Below the pieces are notes generated by a model, which was given only the letters and a program-made list of their open reading frames with translations, did no database searches and was not told where the DNA came from. From Curvibacter lanceolatus ATCC 14669 (GTDB lineage Bacteria; Pseudomonadota; Gammaproteobacteria; Burkholderiales; Burkholderiaceae_C), in the NCBI RefSeq assembly GCF_000381265.1, contig NZ_KB906259.1:124001-188000 (forward strand): a DNA stretch of 64,000 nucleotides, in the 5' to 3' direction. The first letter of the stretch is position 1, and every line of letters begins with the position of its first letter. Positions 18,604-29,606 of the stretch are shown here, piece by piece. The translations under genes and the position numbers were made by a program.

Positions 18604-21122
18604 ATGAAGAACCCCGCAAGCAAGAATCGTTGGCAATGCACGGCCCTGGCAGCTCTGCTGCTCTGCTCGGCCGGCCTGTGGGGCGTTGACGCCCAGGCAC
18701 TGACGCTGGGCAAGCTGACGGTTCAGTCCGCCCTGGGCGAACCCTTGCGCGCCGACATTGAACTGCCCGATATCACCAGCGCGGAATTCGACAGCCTCAA
18801 GGCCACACCAGCCAACTCATCAGCCTTCAGAGCGGCCGGCTTTGAATACAACCCTGCCATCTCGGGCATGAACATCGACGTGGTGCGCCGAGCTGACGGG
18901 CGCGCCTTTCTGCAAATCAAAAGCGACCGCGTCATCAACGATCCGTTTCTCGACCTGATTCTGGAAGCGAACTGGGCATCGGGTCGCATCGTGCGCGACT
19001 ACACCCTGTTGTTTGATCCGCCGGCAGCACGCCAGGCCCCCTCCAGCCCGATCAACCCGGCGCAGGCCTCGGCCCCGCCGGCTCGGTCCGCCCCACCCGT
19101 GGTGCTGGCCCCTCAACCCGCATCGCCTCCACCGGCCCCCAATCGTCCGATCGCACCTGCTGTGGTGGCAAAGCCTTCCCCGGCCCGGCCCCTGTCGCCG
19201 CCTGCAGACACACTCACGGTCAAGCAGGGCGACACTGCCGGGCGCATTGCCGCCAGCATCAAGCAGCCGCAGGTCTCTCTCGACCAGATGCTGGTCGCTC
19301 TGATGCGGGCCAATCCTGATGCGTTCCTGCACGGCAATGTGAATCGCATCAAGGCCGGCGCCGTGCTGGCCTTGCCGGACAACGCCAGTGCCGAGTCGGT
19401 GCCAGCCGCAGAAGCACGCCAGATCATCCAGGCGCAAAGCCGCGACTTCAACGATTTCCGGCGCAAGCTGGCAGATCAGGCCCCTCAGGTGAAGGTCGCC
19501 GCCGCCGAACGCAGTGCCAGTGGACAGGTTCAGACCCAGGTCGAAGAAAAAAAACCTGCCACGGCCGCACCCGACAAGCTCACTTTGTCCAAGGGCGCAC
19601 TGGAAGCGAAGAAGGGCGACGCCGCCGCCGAGCAAAAGATTGCTGAAGAAAAGCAAGCCAAGGCACAAGCCGAGCGGACCGCTGAGCTGAACAAGAACCT
19701 GGCCGACTTGAACAAAGTCAGCGCCTCTGCACCTGCACCTGCACCTGCACCTGCACCTGCACCTGCACCTGCCGCAGATGCTCCGCCCCCCCCGCAGCAC
19801 CTGCGGTCACGGCACCCACACCCACCCCAGCCCCCGAGGCACCGAAAGCACCTCCGCCGCCCCCCCCCAAACCTGCAGCCCCCCCGGTGGCGCCAGCGCC
19901 TCCAGAAGAGGCCGGCCTTTTGAGCTTCCTGGGTGATGATCCTTTGATTCCCGCTGCAGGCGGCGGCATCCTGGCCCTGCTGGCGGGCTTGGTGGCCTAC
20001 CGATTCATCAAGCGGCGCCGCGCCAACCATGTGGACAGCTCATTCCTGGAAAGCAAGCTGCAACCTGACTCGTTCTTCGGAGCCAGCGGGGGGCAGCGAA
20101 TTGACACCAATGACTCGACCAATGGCTCCTCGTCCATGGCGTATTCGCCCAGTCAGTTGGATGCAGGTGACGTCGACCCCGTGGCCGAAGCCGATGTCTA
20201 CTTGGCCTATGGGCGGGACCTGCAAGCTGAAGAGATCCTCAAGGAAGCCCTGAAGATCAATCCCAACCGCGCGGCCATCCACGCCAAGCTCGTTGAAATC
20301 TATGCCAAGCGGCGTGACGTGGTGGCGGTCAACGCCACGGCGCTGGAGGCGTTCAAACTCACCCAGGGCCATGCCCCCGAATGGGACCGCATCCGCGAGC
20401 TGGGCCATGAGTTGGACCCAACCAACCCGCTGTACACCGATGGTGGCTTGCCTGAAGCGACGGCTCCTCGGGAGGGCCCCACGTCCGTGCCGTTCTCGGC
20501 CCCGACCCAACCTCTCAGCCCGGACCTGGATCTGGACCTCGATTTGGACCTGCCACTGGACGATGCTCCGTCGCAACCCGCTCCTGCACCCCTGCCCTCG
20601 GATGATCCGTTTGGCGACCTGAACTTGGACCTTGAACCGCCACCGGCTGCCGTTCTGGAGCCCGAGGACGCGCCTCTGCCCCCATCGGATGACATCAGCA
20701 TTGATCTCACCGAGGAACTTGATTTTCCCAGCAGCAATGCCACCGAGCCGGCACGCCTCACCCCGGTTGAATCCGAGGTCGCGGCAGCCCCCGACTCGGG
20801 CATGATCGAGTTCGACCTCGATTCGCTGTCGATGGAACTCGAAAAGACCGTGGAGCCAACCCAGGTCACCCCGTTGCCCGAGCCCCTGCCAGAGATTTCC
20901 GATCCCGCGCCCCAGGTGGAACCCACACTGGACCTGGAAGATGACGATGACGAACTCGACATCCACCCAGAAGACCCGCTGGCCACCAAGCTAGCGCTGG
21001 CCGAAGAGTTCAACGCCATTGGCGACGCCGACGGTGCCCGGGCCTTGGTGGAAGAAGTGATCGCCGAGGCCACCGGGGCGCTCAAGACCAAAGCCGAGCG
21101 CCTGCTCGAGCAACTGGCTTGA
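18604..21122 (+). pseudogene. fimV: FimV-like peptidoglycan-binding/polarity protein, split by a frameshift
   Basis: FimV organises the cell pole and type IV pili. The first part, readable to a stop at 19921-19923, has a signal peptide, the FimV N-terminal domain (LTLGKLTVQSALGEPLRADI), a Pro-rich linker and a LysM-type segment (LTVKQGDTAGRIAASIKQP). The second part, in another frame from about 19794 to 21122, has one membrane helix (LIPAAGGGILALLAGLVAY), TPR-like repeats, an acidic stretch and a C-terminal FimV motif (DPLATKLALAEEFNAIGDADG). Adding one C to the C8 tract at 19786-19793 joins them in one frame of about 840 residues. Either a sequence error, real inactivation or a slippage switch. 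Start ambiguous: ATG 18604 or 18577. Confidence 0.85.
19729..19770 (+). repeat. (GCACCT)7 microsatellite in fimV
   Basis: Seven perfect copies of GCACCT encode Ala-Pro pairs. Unit changes keep the frame. The C8 tract where the frame is lost begins 16 bases downstream. Confidence 0.95.
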
Positions 21123-21151
21123 AGGCCCAGCCGACCGACCCCAGGCCCCCC

Positions 21152-21985
21152 GTGCGCATGGCCCTGGGTGTGAGCTACCAGGGGCGTGCCTATGCGGGCT
21201 GGCAAAGCCAGCCCACCGTGCCCACCGTGCAGGATGCGCTTGAGAAAGCCCTGGCGCGCTTCGTGGACAGCCCCATCGTCACCCTGTGTGCCGGCCGCAC
21301 CGATGCGGGCGTGCACGGTCTGATGCAGGTGGTGCATTTCGACACCCATGCCGACCGGCCTGATTTCTCCTGGGTGCGGGGCGTCAACACCTTTTTGCCG
21401 TCCGACATCGCAGTGCAATGGGCTCGGCATGTGCCGCAGAGCTTCCACTCCCGGGCCTGCGCACTGCGGCGACGCTACGTGTACGTGGTGCTGCAGTCGC
21501 CGGTGCGGCCCAGCCTGGAAGCCGGTGCCGTGGGCTGGGTGTTCCGCAAGCTCGACCACGAAGCCATGAACAAGGCCGCGCAATTGCTGGTGGGCGAGCA
21601 TGATTTCAGCTCCTTCAGGGCCTCGGCCTGCCAGGCGCTGACCCCTGTCAAGACGCTCTACCACGTCCACATTCACCGCCGCCCCGGGCGCCCCATCGAC
21701 GACGGCAGCGCCGACACGCGCCACAGCTTCGAGCCCTGCTACTGGCGCTTCGAGTTCGAGGGCAATGCCTTTTTGCACCACATGATCCGCAACATCATGG
21801 GTTGCCTGCTGATGATCGGCCAGGGCCTCAAGCCGCCCGAGTGGATGGCCCAGGTGCTGGAAGCGCGCTCACGCGATGCGGCAGCCCCCACCTTCTCGCC
21901 CGACGGGCTGTACTTCGCAGGGCCGGTCTATGGCCCTCAATGGGGCCTGCCCGAGCGCACCCCCGCCTATGATTGGCTGCCATGA
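21152..21985 (+). CDS. truA: tRNA pseudouridine(38-40) synthase TruA
   Basis: About 277 residues. Modifies U38-U40 of tRNA anticodon arms. The catalytic aspartate is in CAGRTDAGVHG, and HHMIRNIMG and RRRYVYVV are further family motifs. Start uncertain: GTG 21152 gives MRMALGVSYQG as in relatives; ATG 21158 and a TTG at 21119 overlapping the fimV stop are alternatives. Its end overlaps trpF by four bases (ATGA), so the two are translationally coupled. Confidence 0.95.
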   Translation: MRMALGVSYQGRAYAGWQSQPTVPTVQDALEKALARFVDSPIVTLCAGRTDAGVHGLMQVVHFDTHADRPDFSWVRGVNTFLPSDIAVQWARHVPQSFHSRACALRRRYVYVVLQSPVRPSLEAGAVGWVFRKLDHEAMNKAAQLLVGEHDFSSFRASACQALTPVKTLYHVHIHRRPGRPIDDGSADTRHSFEPCYWRFEFEGNAFLHHMIRNIMGCLLMIGQGLKPPEWMAQVLEARSRDAAAPTFSPDGLYFAGPVYGPQWGLPERTPAYDWLP

Positions 21986-22707
21986 ACCCGCCCCTTCCCC
22001 CACTGCACCGCACCCGCATCAAGATCTGCGGCATCACCCGTGAAGAAGACCTGGATGCCGTGGTGGCCGCCGGGGCCGACGCGGTGGGCTTTGTGCTCTA
22101 CCCGCCCAGCCCGCGCTTTGTGAGCCCGGCCCGCGCGGCCGAACTGGCGCGACGGCTGCCGCCTTTCGTGACCCCGGTGCTGCTGTTCGTCAATGCGCCC
22201 GCCGCAGAGGTTCAGGCGGCCAGCGCTCAAGTGCCCGGCGCACTGCTGCAGTTTCATGGCGATGAAAGCCAGGCAGACTGCCTGGCCGCTGCAGGCCCCG
22301 CCGGGCGCAATTGGGTCAAAGCAGCACGAATTCCTCTCGGACCGGAGGCCCAGGCCTTCGACCTCGTAAAATACGCGGCAGATTACTCAGAAGCCAGTGC
22401 CATCCTGCTCGACGCCCATGTCGACGGCTACGGTGGCAGCGGCAAAACATTCAATTGGTCACTTCTTCCACCAAACGTCAGCTCTCACCTCGTTTTGTCT
22501 GGTGGACTCACGCCTGCAAACGTGACCGATGGCATCTTGCAAGTGCGCCCGCGTTGCCCCACGCTGGCCGTTGATGTGAGCTCGGGGGTCGAGGTGTCCA
22601 AGGGCATCAAGTCACCCGAAAAAATCTTCCAGTTCGTCACCGCCGTGCGTGCGGCCGACGAGCAACTTGCAAAGAGTTTTCAACATGTTCGAGTACCAAC
22701 AACCTGA
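21982..22707 (+). CDS. trpF: Phosphoribosylanthranilate isomerase
   Basis: 241 residues, TIM barrel. Converts phosphoribosylanthranilate to CdRP in tryptophan synthesis. The catalytic cysteine is in [12 protein letters not shown], and the general acid aspartate is expected in [17 protein letters not shown]. The C-terminal phosphate site reads [10 protein letters not shown]. Free-standing TrpF (not fused to TrpC), as usual in betaproteobacteria. The ATG overlaps the truA stop; its end overlaps trpB by 23 bases. Confidence 0.97.
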   Translation: MNPPLPPLHRTRIKICGITREEDLDAVVAAGADAVGFVLYPPSPRFVSPARAAELARRLPPFVTPVLLFVNAPAAEVQAASAQVPGALLQFHGDESQADCLAAAGPAGRNWVKAARIPLGPEAQAFDLVKYAADYSEASAILLDAHVDGYGGSGKTFNWSLLPPNVSSHLVLSGGLTPANVTDGILQVRPRCPTLAVDVSSGVEVSKGIKSPEKIFQFVTAVRAADEQLAKSFQHVRVPTT

Positions 22708-23968
22708 TGCCTCCGGGCATTTCGGCCCCTATGGCGGCAGTTTTGCCAGCGAAACCCTCACCCATGCGCTGACCGAGCTGCGCGAGGCCTACGCCAAGTA
22801 CCAGCACGACCCGGCCTTCCTGGCCGAATTCCGCTACGAGCTGGCCCACTTCGTCGGCCGCCCTTCGCCGGTCTACCACGCAGCCCGCATGAGCCGCGAA
22901 ATGGGCGGCGCGCAGATCTTCCTCAAGCGTGAAGACCTCAACCACACCGGCGCCCACAAGGTGAACAACACCATCGGGCAGGCCATGCTGGCCAAGCGCA
23001 TGGGCAAGCCCCGCGTGATTGCCGAAACCGGTGCCGGCCAACACGGCGTGGCCACCGCCACCATCTGCGCCCGCTATGGGCTGGAATGCGTGGTGTACAT
23101 GGGCAGCGAAGACGTCAAGCGCCAAAGCCCCAACGTGTACCGCATGCACCTGCTGGGTGCCAAGGTGGTACCGGTCGATTCGGGCAGCAAAACCCTGAAG
23201 GACGCGCTCAACGAAGCCATGCGTGACTGGGTCACCAACGTCGAAAACACCTTCTACATCATCGGCACGGTGGCAGGCCCGGCGCCCTACCCTGCCATGG
23301 TGCGCGACTTCCAGAGCGTGATCGGTGAAGAGTGCCTGACCCAGATGCCGGCCCTGTTCAAGCACCTGCAGATGGCCGCCGAGCAGCCCGACGTGGTAGT
23401 GGCCTGCGTGGGGGGTGGCAGCAATGCCATGGGCATCTTCTACCCCTACATCCCGCACGAGAAAACCCGCCTGATCGGTGTCGAAGCCGCCGGCGAAGGG
23501 CTGGACAGCGGCAAGCACTCGGCCTCGCTGCAAAAGGGCAGCCCGGGCGTGCTGCATGGCAACCGCACCTACATCCTGCAAGACGACAACGGCCAGATCA
23601 CCGAAACCCACAGCGTGAGTGCCGGCCTGGACTACCCCGGCGTGGGCCCGGAGCACGCCTACCTGAAGGACATCGGCCGGGCCGAGTACGTGGGCATCAC
23701 CGACCGCGAAGCGCTCGACGCCTTCCATTACCTGTGCCGCACCGAGGGCATCATTCCCGCGCTCGAATCCAGCCATGCCGTGGCCTACGCCATGAAGCTG
23801 GCCAAGACCATGCGACCCGACCAATCCATCCTGGTCAACCTGTCGGGCCGTGGCGACAAGGACATCGGCACCGTGGCCGACCTGAGCCAGGCCGAGTTCT
23901 TCTGCCGCCCCAGCTGCCGCGGCCAATCCGTCAAAGGCGCCGAACAAGTCATGCAGGTGGTGAAATGA
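22685..23968 (+). CDS. trpB: Tryptophan synthase beta subunit
   Basis: 427 residues. Condenses indole and serine with PLP, in a channelled alpha2-beta2 complex with TrpA. The PLP lysine is in [14 protein letters not shown], the phosphate loop is [10 protein letters not shown], and the catalytic Glu region is [13 protein letters not shown]. The ATG at 22685 gives [18 protein letters not shown] and lies inside the end of trpF. About 30 residues longer than E. coli TrpB, mostly in loops and at the C terminus. Confidence 0.98.
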   Translation: MFEYQQPDASGHFGPYGGSFASETLTHALTELREAYAKYQHDPAFLAEFRYELAHFVGRPSPVYHAARMSREMGGAQIFLKREDLNHTGAHKVNNTIGQAMLAKRMGKPRVIAETGAGQHGVATATICARYGLECVVYMGSEDVKRQSPNVYRMHLLGAKVVPVDSGSKTLKDALNEAMRDWVTNVENTFYIIGTVAGPAPYPAMVRDFQSVIGEECLTQMPALFKHLQMAAEQPDVVVACVGGGSNAMGIFYPYIPHEKTRLIGVEAAGEGLDSGKHSASLQKGSPGVLHGNRTYILQDDNGQITETHSVSAGLDYPGVGPEHAYLKDIGRAEYVGITDREALDAFHYLCRTEGIIPALESSHAVAYAMKLAKTMRPDQSILVNLSGRGDKDIGTVADLSQAEFFCRPSCRGQSVKGAEQVMQVVK

Positions 23969-24783
23969 GCCGAATCGAAGCAACCCTCCAGGCCCTGAAG
24001 GCCCAAGGTCGAAAGGCCCTGATCCCTTATGTGACGGCTGGTTTTCCGCAAGCCGACATCACCCCCGACCTGATGCACGCCATGGCGGCTGCCGGGGCCG
24101 ACATCATCGAGCTGGGGGTGCCGTTCTCGGACCCGATGGCCGATGGCCCGGTGATCCAGCGTGCCGGTGAGAAGGCCCTGACCTTCGGCATCGGCACGGC
24201 CCAGGTGCTGGCCATGGTCAAAACCTTCCGCGAGCGCGACAACCGCACCCCGGTGGTGCTGATGGGCTATGCCAACCCGGTGGAGCGCTACGACCAGAAG
24301 CACGGTGACAACGCCTTCATCCGCGACGCCGCTGCTTCTGGCGTGGATGGCGTGCTGATCGTCGACTACCCGCCCGAGGAATGCCGCGACTTCGCCACCC
24401 GCCTCAAAGCGGCCGGCCTGGACCTGATCTTCCTGCTGGCCCCCACCAGCACCGACGAACGCATCCAGCAAGTGGCCGAGGTGGCCACCGGCTATGTGTA
24501 CTACGTGTCACTCAAGGGCGTGACGGGGGCGGGCCACCTGGACACCGACGCGGTGGAGGCGGCGCTGCCCAAGATCCGCAAGCATGTCAAAATCCCGGTT
24601 GGCGTGGGCTTTGGCATCCGTGATGCCCAGACCGCTGTCGCGGTGTCCCGCGTTGCCGATGCCGTGGTCATCGGCAGCAAGATCATCCAGCTGATCGAAG
24701 ACCTGCCACGCGAAGAAGCGATTGCCCAGTGCAGCAGCTTCCTCGCCGGCGTCCGATCGGCACTGAACCAAAGCCAGGCCTGA
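23965..24783 (+). CDS. trpA: Tryptophan synthase alpha subunit
   Basis: 272 residues, TIM barrel that splits indole-3-glycerol phosphate. The catalytic Glu is in [16 protein letters not shown], which also holds the catalytic Asp. GVTGAGHLD and VGFGIRDAQ form the phosphate site. The ATG overlaps the trpB stop by four bases, which fits equimolar synthesis. Confidence 0.98.
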   Translation: MSRIEATLQALKAQGRKALIPYVTAGFPQADITPDLMHAMAAAGADIIELGVPFSDPMADGPVIQRAGEKALTFGIGTAQVLAMVKTFRERDNRTPVVLMGYANPVERYDQKHGDNAFIRDAAASGVDGVLIVDYPPEECRDFATRLKAAGLDLIFLLAPTSTDERIQQVAEVATGYVYYVSLKGVTGAGHLDTDAVEAALPKIRKHVKIPVGVGFGIRDAQTAVAVSRVADAVVIGSKIIQLIEDLPREEAIAQCSSFLAGVRSALNQSQA

Positions 24784-24811
24784 ACAAGCCCCTGGCACCA
24801 AGGAGAAACGC

Positions 24812-25684
24812 ATGAGCTGGCTCGAAAAACTGCTACCGGCCAAGATCCAACAGACCAACCCCAGCGAGCGCCGCAGTGTGCCCGAAGGGCTGTGGATCAA
24901 GTGCCCCAGCTGTGAATCGGTGCTGTACAAGACCGATCTGGAACACAACCAGAACGTCTGCCCCACCTGCGGTCACCACCACCGCATCGGCGCCCGGGCC
25001 CGGCTCAATGCCTTCCTCGATGCCGAAGGCCGCTACGAAATCGGCCAGGAGGTGATCCCGGTCGACGCCCTCAAGTTCAAGGACAGCCGCAAGTACCCCG
25101 AGCGCCTGAAAGAGGCCCTGGAGAACACCGGCGAAACCGACGCCCTGGTGGTGATCGGCGGCTCGGTGCACAGCATCAACCTGGTCGCAGCCTGCTTTGA
25201 ATTCGACTTCATGGGCGGCAGCATGGGCTCGGTGGTGGGCGAGCGCTTTGTGCGCGGTGTCGAGACCGCCATCGAGCAAAAGGTGCCCTTCCTGTGCTTC
25301 ACGGCCACAGGTGGCGCCCGCATGCAGGAAGGCCTGCTGTCCCTGATGCAGATGGCCAAGACCAACGCTGCCCTGACGCGGCTGGCCAAGAAGGGCCTGC
25401 CCTACATCAGCGTGCTGACCGACCCGACCATGGGTGGCGTGAGCGCCGGTTTCGCCTTTGTGGGTGACATCGTGATCGCCGAACCCAAGGCCCTGATCGG
25501 CTTTGCCGGCCCGCGCGTGATCGAATCCACCGTGCGGGTGACCCTGCCTGAGGGCTTCCAGCGGGCCGAGTTCCTGCAATCCAAGGGTGCTGTCGACTTC
25601 ATCTGCGATCGCCGGGAACTGCGCAAGACCGTGGCCAGCGCGCTGGCCATGCTGCAGCGCCAGCCGGCCGACGCCGTGCTCTGA
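24812..25684 (+). CDS. accD: Acetyl-CoA carboxylase carboxyltransferase beta subunit
   Basis: 290 residues. Makes malonyl-CoA with AccA for fatty acid synthesis. The N-terminal zinc ribbon has paired cysteines in CPSCESVLY and CPTCGHHHR. The crotonase-like domain shows [21 protein letters not shown] and [15 protein letters not shown] precedes the ATG. Last gene of the leu-trp-acc run, with a terminator directly behind. Confidence 0.98.
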   Translation: MSWLEKLLPAKIQQTNPSERRSVPEGLWIKCPSCESVLYKTDLEHNQNVCPTCGHHHRIGARARLNAFLDAEGRYEIGQEVIPVDALKFKDSRKYPERLKEALENTGETDALVVIGGSVHSINLVAACFEFDFMGGSMGSVVGERFVRGVETAIEQKVPFLCFTATGGARMQEGLLSLMQMAKTNAALTRLAKKGLPYISVLTDPTMGGVSAGFAFVGDIVIAEPKALIGFAGPRVIESTVRVTLPEGFQRAEFLQSKGAVDFICDRRELRKTVASALAMLQRQPADAVL

Positions 25685-25708
25685 ACCAGCGACGTCCATC
25701 CCATCCAG

Positions 25709-25736
25709 AAGGCCTTCTTGAAGGCCTTTTGCTTTT
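25709..25736 (+). terminator. Terminator after accD
   Basis: AAGGCCTT (25709-25716) and AAGGCCTT (25721-25728) are self-complementary, with CTTG between and a T-rich run after. Confidence 0.85.
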
Positions 25737-25790
25737 TCAGGCCTGCATGAGGCCCTATTGGGGCCCATTGCACGAGAGCTCAACGCCGCC

Positions 25791-27143
25791 ATGGACCAAC
25801 CCACAGACGCCGACACACACCGCCCCATCCCGCCCAGCTTCTGGCAAGCCCTGCTGTACTGGCTCAAGCTGGGCTGCATCAGCTTTGGCGGCCCGGCCGG
25901 GCAGATTGCGATGATGCACGAGGAGCTGGTCGAGCGACGGCGCTGGATCTCAGAGCAGCGCTTTCTGCACGCCCTCAATTACTGCATGTTGCTGCCCGGA
26001 CCCGAGGCCCAGCAACTGGCCACCTACATCGGCTGGCTGCTGCACCGGCGCTGGGGCGGGCTGGTGGCAGGCGGGCTGTTTGTGCTGCCTTCGCTGCTCT
26101 TGCTGATGGTCCTGTCGTGGCTGTACATGCGCTTTGGCAGCACGCCCGCCGTGGCAGCCGCCCTGTACGGCATCAAGCCGGCGGTGACCGCCATCGTGCT
26201 GGCCGCAGCGCACCGCATCGGCGGGCGTGCCCTCAAGAACACCCCCTTGCGCCTGATTGCGCTGGCGGCCTTTGTTGCCATCTTTGCCCTGAACCTGCCC
26301 TTCCCCCTGATCGTGCTGGGCGCAGCGGTGGTCGGCTACCTTGGCGGGCGCTGGGCACCGGCAGCCTTCAGCCTGGGGAGCGGCCACGCGAGTGCCCAGC
26401 AGGCACAGCATGCCCCGGCACTGATCGACGACGACACACCCACGCCCGCCCACGCGCGCTTCAGTTGGGGCGGCTTCGCGCGCGTGCTGCTGGGGGGCCT
26501 GGCGTTGTGGGCGCTGGCGCTGGGAGGTCTGGTGGCCCTGCAAGGCTGGGAGGGCCCACTCACGCAGATGGCCTGGTTCTTCACCAAGGCGGCCCTGCTG
26601 ACCTTCGGCGGGGCCTATGCGGTGCTGCCCTATGTCTACCAGGGGGCGGTCGAGCAATTCCACTGGCTGAGTGCCACGCAGATGATGGACGGCCTGGCCC
26701 TGGGTGAGAGCACCCCCGGCCCGCTGATCATGGTGGTGTCTTTTGTGGGCTTTGTGGGCGGCTGGGGTCAGTCGCTGTATGGCTCAGACGCGCTGCTGGC
26801 GGCCGGTGTGGCGGGGGCTGGCGTGGTGACTTTTTTCACCTTTCTGCCGTCCTTCGTGTTCATTTTCCTGGGTGGGCCGTTCATCGAATCCACCCATGGC
26901 AAGCTGCACTTCACGGCGCCGCTGACGGGCATCACCGCGGCGGTGGTGGGCGTGATCCTCAACCTGGCGCTGTTCTTTGCCTGGCACGTGCTGTGGCCCG
27001 CCGGCTGGCAGGGGCCGTTTGAATGGCCTGCCGCCGTGATAGGGCTGGCAGCACTGACTGCCCTGATCCGCTTCAAGATGGGCGTGATGACCGTGGTCGG
27101 GGCGGCCCTGCTGGCCGGCTTGGCCCTGCAGTGGCTGCGCTGA
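25791..27143 (+). CDS. chrA: Chromate efflux transporter ChrA
   Basis: 450 residues and about ten hydrophobic segments: two CHR domains in tandem, the long-chain ChrA form. The paired signature is visible in each half: GCISFGGPAGQIAMMHEE near residue 35 and LTFGGAYAVLPYVYQ near residue 275. LLPGPEAQQLATY and GESTPGPLIMVVSF are the equivalent second motifs. Predicted inner-membrane exporter of chromate, perhaps of sulfate-like anions. The ATG at 25791 is chosen because the sequence before it is not conserved in character. It ends 12 bases from the converging yggT gene with no terminator visible between them. Confidence 0.92.
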   Translation: MDQPTDADTHRPIPPSFWQALLYWLKLGCISFGGPAGQIAMMHEELVERRRWISEQRFLHALNYCMLLPGPEAQQLATYIGWLLHRRWGGLVAGGLFVLPSLLLLMVLSWLYMRFGSTPAVAAALYGIKPAVTAIVLAAAHRIGGRALKNTPLRLIALAAFVAIFALNLPFPLIVLGAAVVGYLGGRWAPAAFSLGSGHASAQQAQHAPALIDDDTPTPAHARFSWGGFARVLLGGLALWALALGGLVALQGWEGPLTQMAWFFTKAALLTFGGAYAVLPYVYQGAVEQFHWLSATQMMDGLALGESTPGPLIMVVSFVGFVGGWGQSLYGSDALLAAGVAGAGVVTFFTFLPSFVFIFLGGPFIESTHGKLHFTAPLTGITAAVVGVILNLALFFAWHVLWPAGWQGPFEWPAAVIGLAALTALIRFKMGVMTVVGAALLAGLALQWLR

Positions 27144-27155
27144 ATCAGAACCCCA

Positions 27156-27710
27156 TCAGAAGCCCATCAGCACCGAGGCCTGCACATAACCCAGCACCAG
27201 GTTGCCGATGTGCAGGGCCACCAGCAAGGCCAGCGGCGCCAGATCCACCCCGCCCACCAAGGGGATGAAGCGCCGAAACGGCGTCAGCAAGGGGTCGCAC
27301 AGGCGCTGCAGCACATGGAACATCGGATTGGGCGACTGCACCCAGGACAGGATGGCAAACACGATCACCAGCCCCGTCATGCCCGTGAGGGCCAGCTTGA
27401 GCAGCCCGAAGGCAGCCAGCACCGGCAGGCTGACCAGGCTGGCCTGCCCGCCCAGCAAGGCCCACAGCAGCAGAAATTGCAGCAGCTCGATCAACCAGGC
27501 GCCCAGCAGACTGGACACATCCCAGCGCCCGATCGAAGGCACCACCCGGCGCAAGGGCAGCACCAGCCAGTCGGACAGGGCGAACACCATCCGACCCACC
27601 GGGTTGCCGAAGGGCACGCGCTGCAGTTGCATGTACCAACGCAACAGACAAGCACCGCCGAACAGACCGGCCACCACATCCAGCAAAAGTGAAGCGATTT
27701 GATAAAGCAT
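27156..27710 (-). CDS. YggT family membrane protein
   Basis: 184 residues with two YGGT repeats, each a pair of hydrophobic segments followed by a Pro-Phe-Arg pattern: FALSDWLVLPLRRVVPSIG in the first and LCDPLLTPFRRFIPLVGG in the second. Inner-membrane protein. In other bacteria the family is linked to osmotic stress and cell-division-site proteins, but its role is not settled. The ATG at 27710 is chosen at MLYQIASLLLD; the ribosome site is weak. Confidence 0.9.
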   Translation of the reverse strand: MLYQIASLLLDVVAGLFGGACLLRWYMQLQRVPFGNPVGRMVFALSDWLVLPLRRVVPSIGRWDVSSLLGAWLIELLQFLLLWALLGGQASLVSLPVLAAFGLLKLALTGMTGLVIVFAILSWVQSPNPMFHVLQRLCDPLLTPFRRFIPLVGGVDLAPLALLVALHIGNLVLGYVQASVLMGF

Positions 27711-27935
27711 GATCGGAGCAGAACCCTTGGTGACGTGCAATGCCGCACGCAGCGAATTATCAACGCTGCACGGCAGCGCCCTGACAGCAGCCCTGCAAAC
27801 CATGGGATCTGCCGCAAGCAGCAGGCCCAGGCCCCTCGAATCCGCATCCAGCTGTACCAAGGCGCCGGCAAAAAACTAAAATACGCGGTTTGGTCCTTAG
27901 CGACCCCCATTTGACCCGTTCAACGAACGCATTCC

Positions 27936-29471
27936 ATGTCTGAAAACCAACACACCGCGCACGCCAACCCCGCCCAGGACGACAACCAGCTGATCGCAGA
28001 GCGCCGCGAAAAGCTCAAAGCCCTGCGCGAAGCCCAGGCCCGCGGTGAAGGTGTGGCCTTCCCCAACGACTTCAAGCCCGAACACCACGCCGACGCCCTG
28101 CATGCGGCCTATGGCCACTCCGAGGCCGAAGACCTGACGGCCCGCCCCGTGACGGTCAGCGTGGCCGGTCGCATGATGCTCAAGCGCGTCATGGGCAAGG
28201 CCAGCTTTGCCACCGTGCAGGACGCCACCGGCCGCATCCAGCTCTACGTGACCCGCGATGCCCTGGGCGAGGCCCATTACGCCGCCTTCAAGCACTGGGA
28301 CCTGGGCGACATCGTGGGCGCCGTGGGCACCCTGTTCAAGACCAAGACCGGCGAGCTGTCGATCCACGTGACCCAGTTGCGCCTGCTGACCAAGAGCCTG
28401 CGCCCGCTGCCCGACAAGTTCCATGGCATGAGCGACCAGGAGCAGAAGTACCGTCAGCGTTACGTCGACCTGATCACCGATGAACACGCCCGCAAGCGTT
28501 TTGCGGCGCGCAGCAAGGCCGTGAGCGGCATCCGCGAATTCATGGTGCAGCACGGCTTCCTGGAAGTGGAAACCCCCATGCTGCACCCGATCCCGGGTGG
28601 TGCCAATGCCAAGCCCTTTGTGACGCACCACAACGCGCTGGACCAGGAGATGTACCTGCGCATCGCGCCCGAGCTCTACCTCAAGCGCCTGATCGTCGGT
28701 GGCTTCGAGCGCGTGTTTGAAATCAACCGAAACTTCCGCAACGAAGGCATCTCGGTGCGCCACAACCCCGAGTTCACGATGATGGAGTTCTATGCGGCCT
28801 ACTGGAACTACCAGGACCTGATGAGCTTCACCGAAGCCCTGATCCGCGACGCGGCCCAGAAGTCTGTCGGCACCTTGCAACTCACCTACCAGGGCAAGGC
28901 CGTGGACCTGGCCCAGCCCTTCGAGCGCCTGACCATCCGTGAAGCCATCCTCAAGCACACCCCCGATGCGCAGGTGGACGACGCGGCCTGGCTGATCCAG
29001 AGCCTGAAGAAGATCGGTCTGTCGGAAGAGAAGAACAAGCTCAGCGGCCGCAGCCTGGCCAGCCTGCAGGTGCTGCTGTTCGAGGAAACCGTCGAAGAGA
29101 AGCTGTGGCAGCCCACCTTCATCATGGAGCACCCGACCGAGATCTCGCCGCTGGCCCGCGCCAACGATCAGCGCCCTGAAGTGACAGAGCGCTTCGAGCT
29201 CTACATCACCGGCCGTGAGTTCGGCAACGGCTTCTCCGAGCTCAACGATGCCGAAGACCAGGCCGCCCGCTTCCATGCCCAAGTGGCCGCCAAGGATGGT
29301 GGTGACGACGAAGCCATGTTCTTCGACCACGACTTTGTGCGTGCCCTCGAATACGGCCTGCCGCCCACCGGTGGCTGCGGCATCGGCATCGACCGTTTCA
29401 TGATGCTGCTGACCGACAGCCCCAGCATCCGGGACGTGATCCTGTTCCCGGCGCTGCGCCGCGAGGCTTGA
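27936..29471 (+). CDS. lysS: Lysyl-tRNA synthetase, class II
   Basis: 511 residues. The N-terminal OB fold binds the anticodon ([18 protein letters not shown]). The catalytic core has motif 2 in [20 protein letters not shown] and motif 3 in [13 protein letters not shown]. Length is normal. The 225-base region before it holds no other gene; a TAAAAT at 27877-27882 is a possible -10 without a convincing -35. A G-rich/C-rich hairpin near 29475-29496 follows but lacks a T run. Confidence 0.98.
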   Translation: MSENQHTAHANPAQDDNQLIAERREKLKALREAQARGEGVAFPNDFKPEHHADALHAAYGHSEAEDLTARPVTVSVAGRMMLKRVMGKASFATVQDATGRIQLYVTRDALGEAHYAAFKHWDLGDIVGAVGTLFKTKTGELSIHVTQLRLLTKSLRPLPDKFHGMSDQEQKYRQRYVDLITDEHARKRFAARSKAVSGIREFMVQHGFLEVETPMLHPIPGGANAKPFVTHHNALDQEMYLRIAPELYLKRLIVGGFERVFEINRNFRNEGISVRHNPEFTMMEFYAAYWNYQDLMSFTEALIRDAAQKSVGTLQLTYQGKAVDLAQPFERLTIREAILKHTPDAQVDDAAWLIQSLKKIGLSEEKNKLSGRSLASLQVLLFEETVEEKLWQPTFIMEHPTEISPLARANDQRPEVTERFELYITGREFGNGFSELNDAEDQAARFHAQVAAKDGGDDEAMFFDHDFVRALEYGLPPTGGCGIGIDRFMMLLTDSPSIRDVILFPALRREA

Positions 29472-29606
29472 TTTCGGGGGGGCAACACGCCCCCCAGAAG
29501 TGTCGGGACAGTAAAAGCAGGTAGAAATACCGAATTCGACAGTTGAAGGCGCCACAAAGCCCTTTAGCATGGCACCCAAGATCGAATGCTTGAAGCGAGA
29601 CCCAAC

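Noticed and set aside
29475-29496. Hairpin after lysS as a terminator
   Set aside because: G-run and C-run can pair, but no T run follows on the plus strand, so I did not list it as a terminator.
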